From assembly GCF_004798865.1 (NCBI RefSeq), contig NW_025336480.1, forward strand, positions 21,340,154 to 21,404,153: DNA of 64,000 bases. The letters run 5' to 3'. Positions 63,661 through 64,000 of this stretch are shown piece by piece. Under the pieces are notes generated by a model. It was not told the origin of the DNA. It saw only the letters and a program-made list of their open reading frames with translations, and ran no database searches. A program made the position numbers and the translations under genes. The DNA is from Varanus komodoensis (lineage: Eukaryota; Chordata; Lepidosauria; Squamata; Varanidae). The stretch's first letter is position 1. The number at the start of each line of letters is the position of its first letter.

Positions 63661-64000
63661 GATTCATAGGTCTATTTATTTCTAGTTTTGTGACTAGTCA
63701 TACAACTTTTGTCTGTTTGAAAACTATCTTTTGGTCTTGTGGTTATTTATACATCTAAGTTCAAATATTTGGTGCATTATCAAATAAAATAGATTAAAAC
63801 AGAACACAGAAACATCCTTCTTATATCCATGTTGCCTTGCTTGATTAATAAGGAGCTAAGTAGTTTTCATTTTATTTAAAATACAAATGCATTAATCAGT
63901 GTTTAATTGACAACTGGTCTCTTAAAATACACATGTGTGTAGGAGCCTCTCAGACTAGGTCATTTGGTTTTGACCAGGCCATTAAGGATCAAAGGTCATT
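63661..64000. other. Intron stretch to the window end, no recognised feature
   Basis: AT-rich. Nothing recognised. Confidence 0.5.

Overview
This window is vertebrate chromosomal DNA. It lies inside one host gene, MEIS1, transcribed on the + strand. Only two coding exons are visible: 1908-2019 (112 nt) and 46201-46346 (146 nt). They join in frame (phase 1) and encode an uninterrupted MEIS1 segment from the linker before the homeodomain into the first helix of the TALE homeodomain. Residue choices ([33 protein letters not shown]) fit MEIS1 and not MEIS2. By remembered human numbering these are exons 7 and 8, so the window holds the end of intron 6, all of intron 7 (44,181 nt) and the first 17.6 kb of intron 8. 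No other host gene, tRNA gene or rRNA gene was found.

The repeats point to a squamate reptile, probably a lizard. There are tRNA-derived SINEs of Sauria-SINE type, a second SINE family common in squamates, a 5'-truncated BovB (RTE) LINE, L2-like and CR1-like LINEs, and many short non-autonomous hAT and pogo/Tigger-like DNA elements. Several insertions keep target-site duplications or sit inside one another, so their order can be read. A hAT MITE lies inside a SINE (12.3-12.6 kb), a short element lies inside a CR1 copy (16.4 kb), an L2-like LINE lies inside another repeat (40.3-41.1 kb), and a hAT fragment lies inside another DNA transposon (62.6-63.0 kb).

Layout: 1-1907 end of intron 6 with one pogo-like element; 1908-2019 exon; 2020-46200 intron 7, with LINE-rich parts at 15.3-16.9, 23.2-26.9, 33.9-34.5 and 40.2-41.1 kb and repeat-poor parts near 8.6, 13.0-13.6, 37.0-37.5 and 43.1-43.5 kb; 46201-46346 exon; 46347-64000 intron 8, with hAT elements, SINEs and repeat-poor parts near 55.3-55.8, 59.5-60.2 and 63.4-63.7 kb. 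MEIS1 introns in vertebrates are known to hold deeply conserved enhancers, so the repeat-poor parts are the best candidates for regulatory DNA. Some carry clusters of TALE-factor motifs (TGACAG/CTGTCA, TGATTGAC), compatible with auto- or cross-regulation by MEIS/PBX. This is inference, because no alignment could be run. I found no new gene system. The most notable items are the TALE-motif clusters, two strong inverted repeats (45545-45586 and 55071-55158), a nearly intact hAT MITE and the BovB copy.
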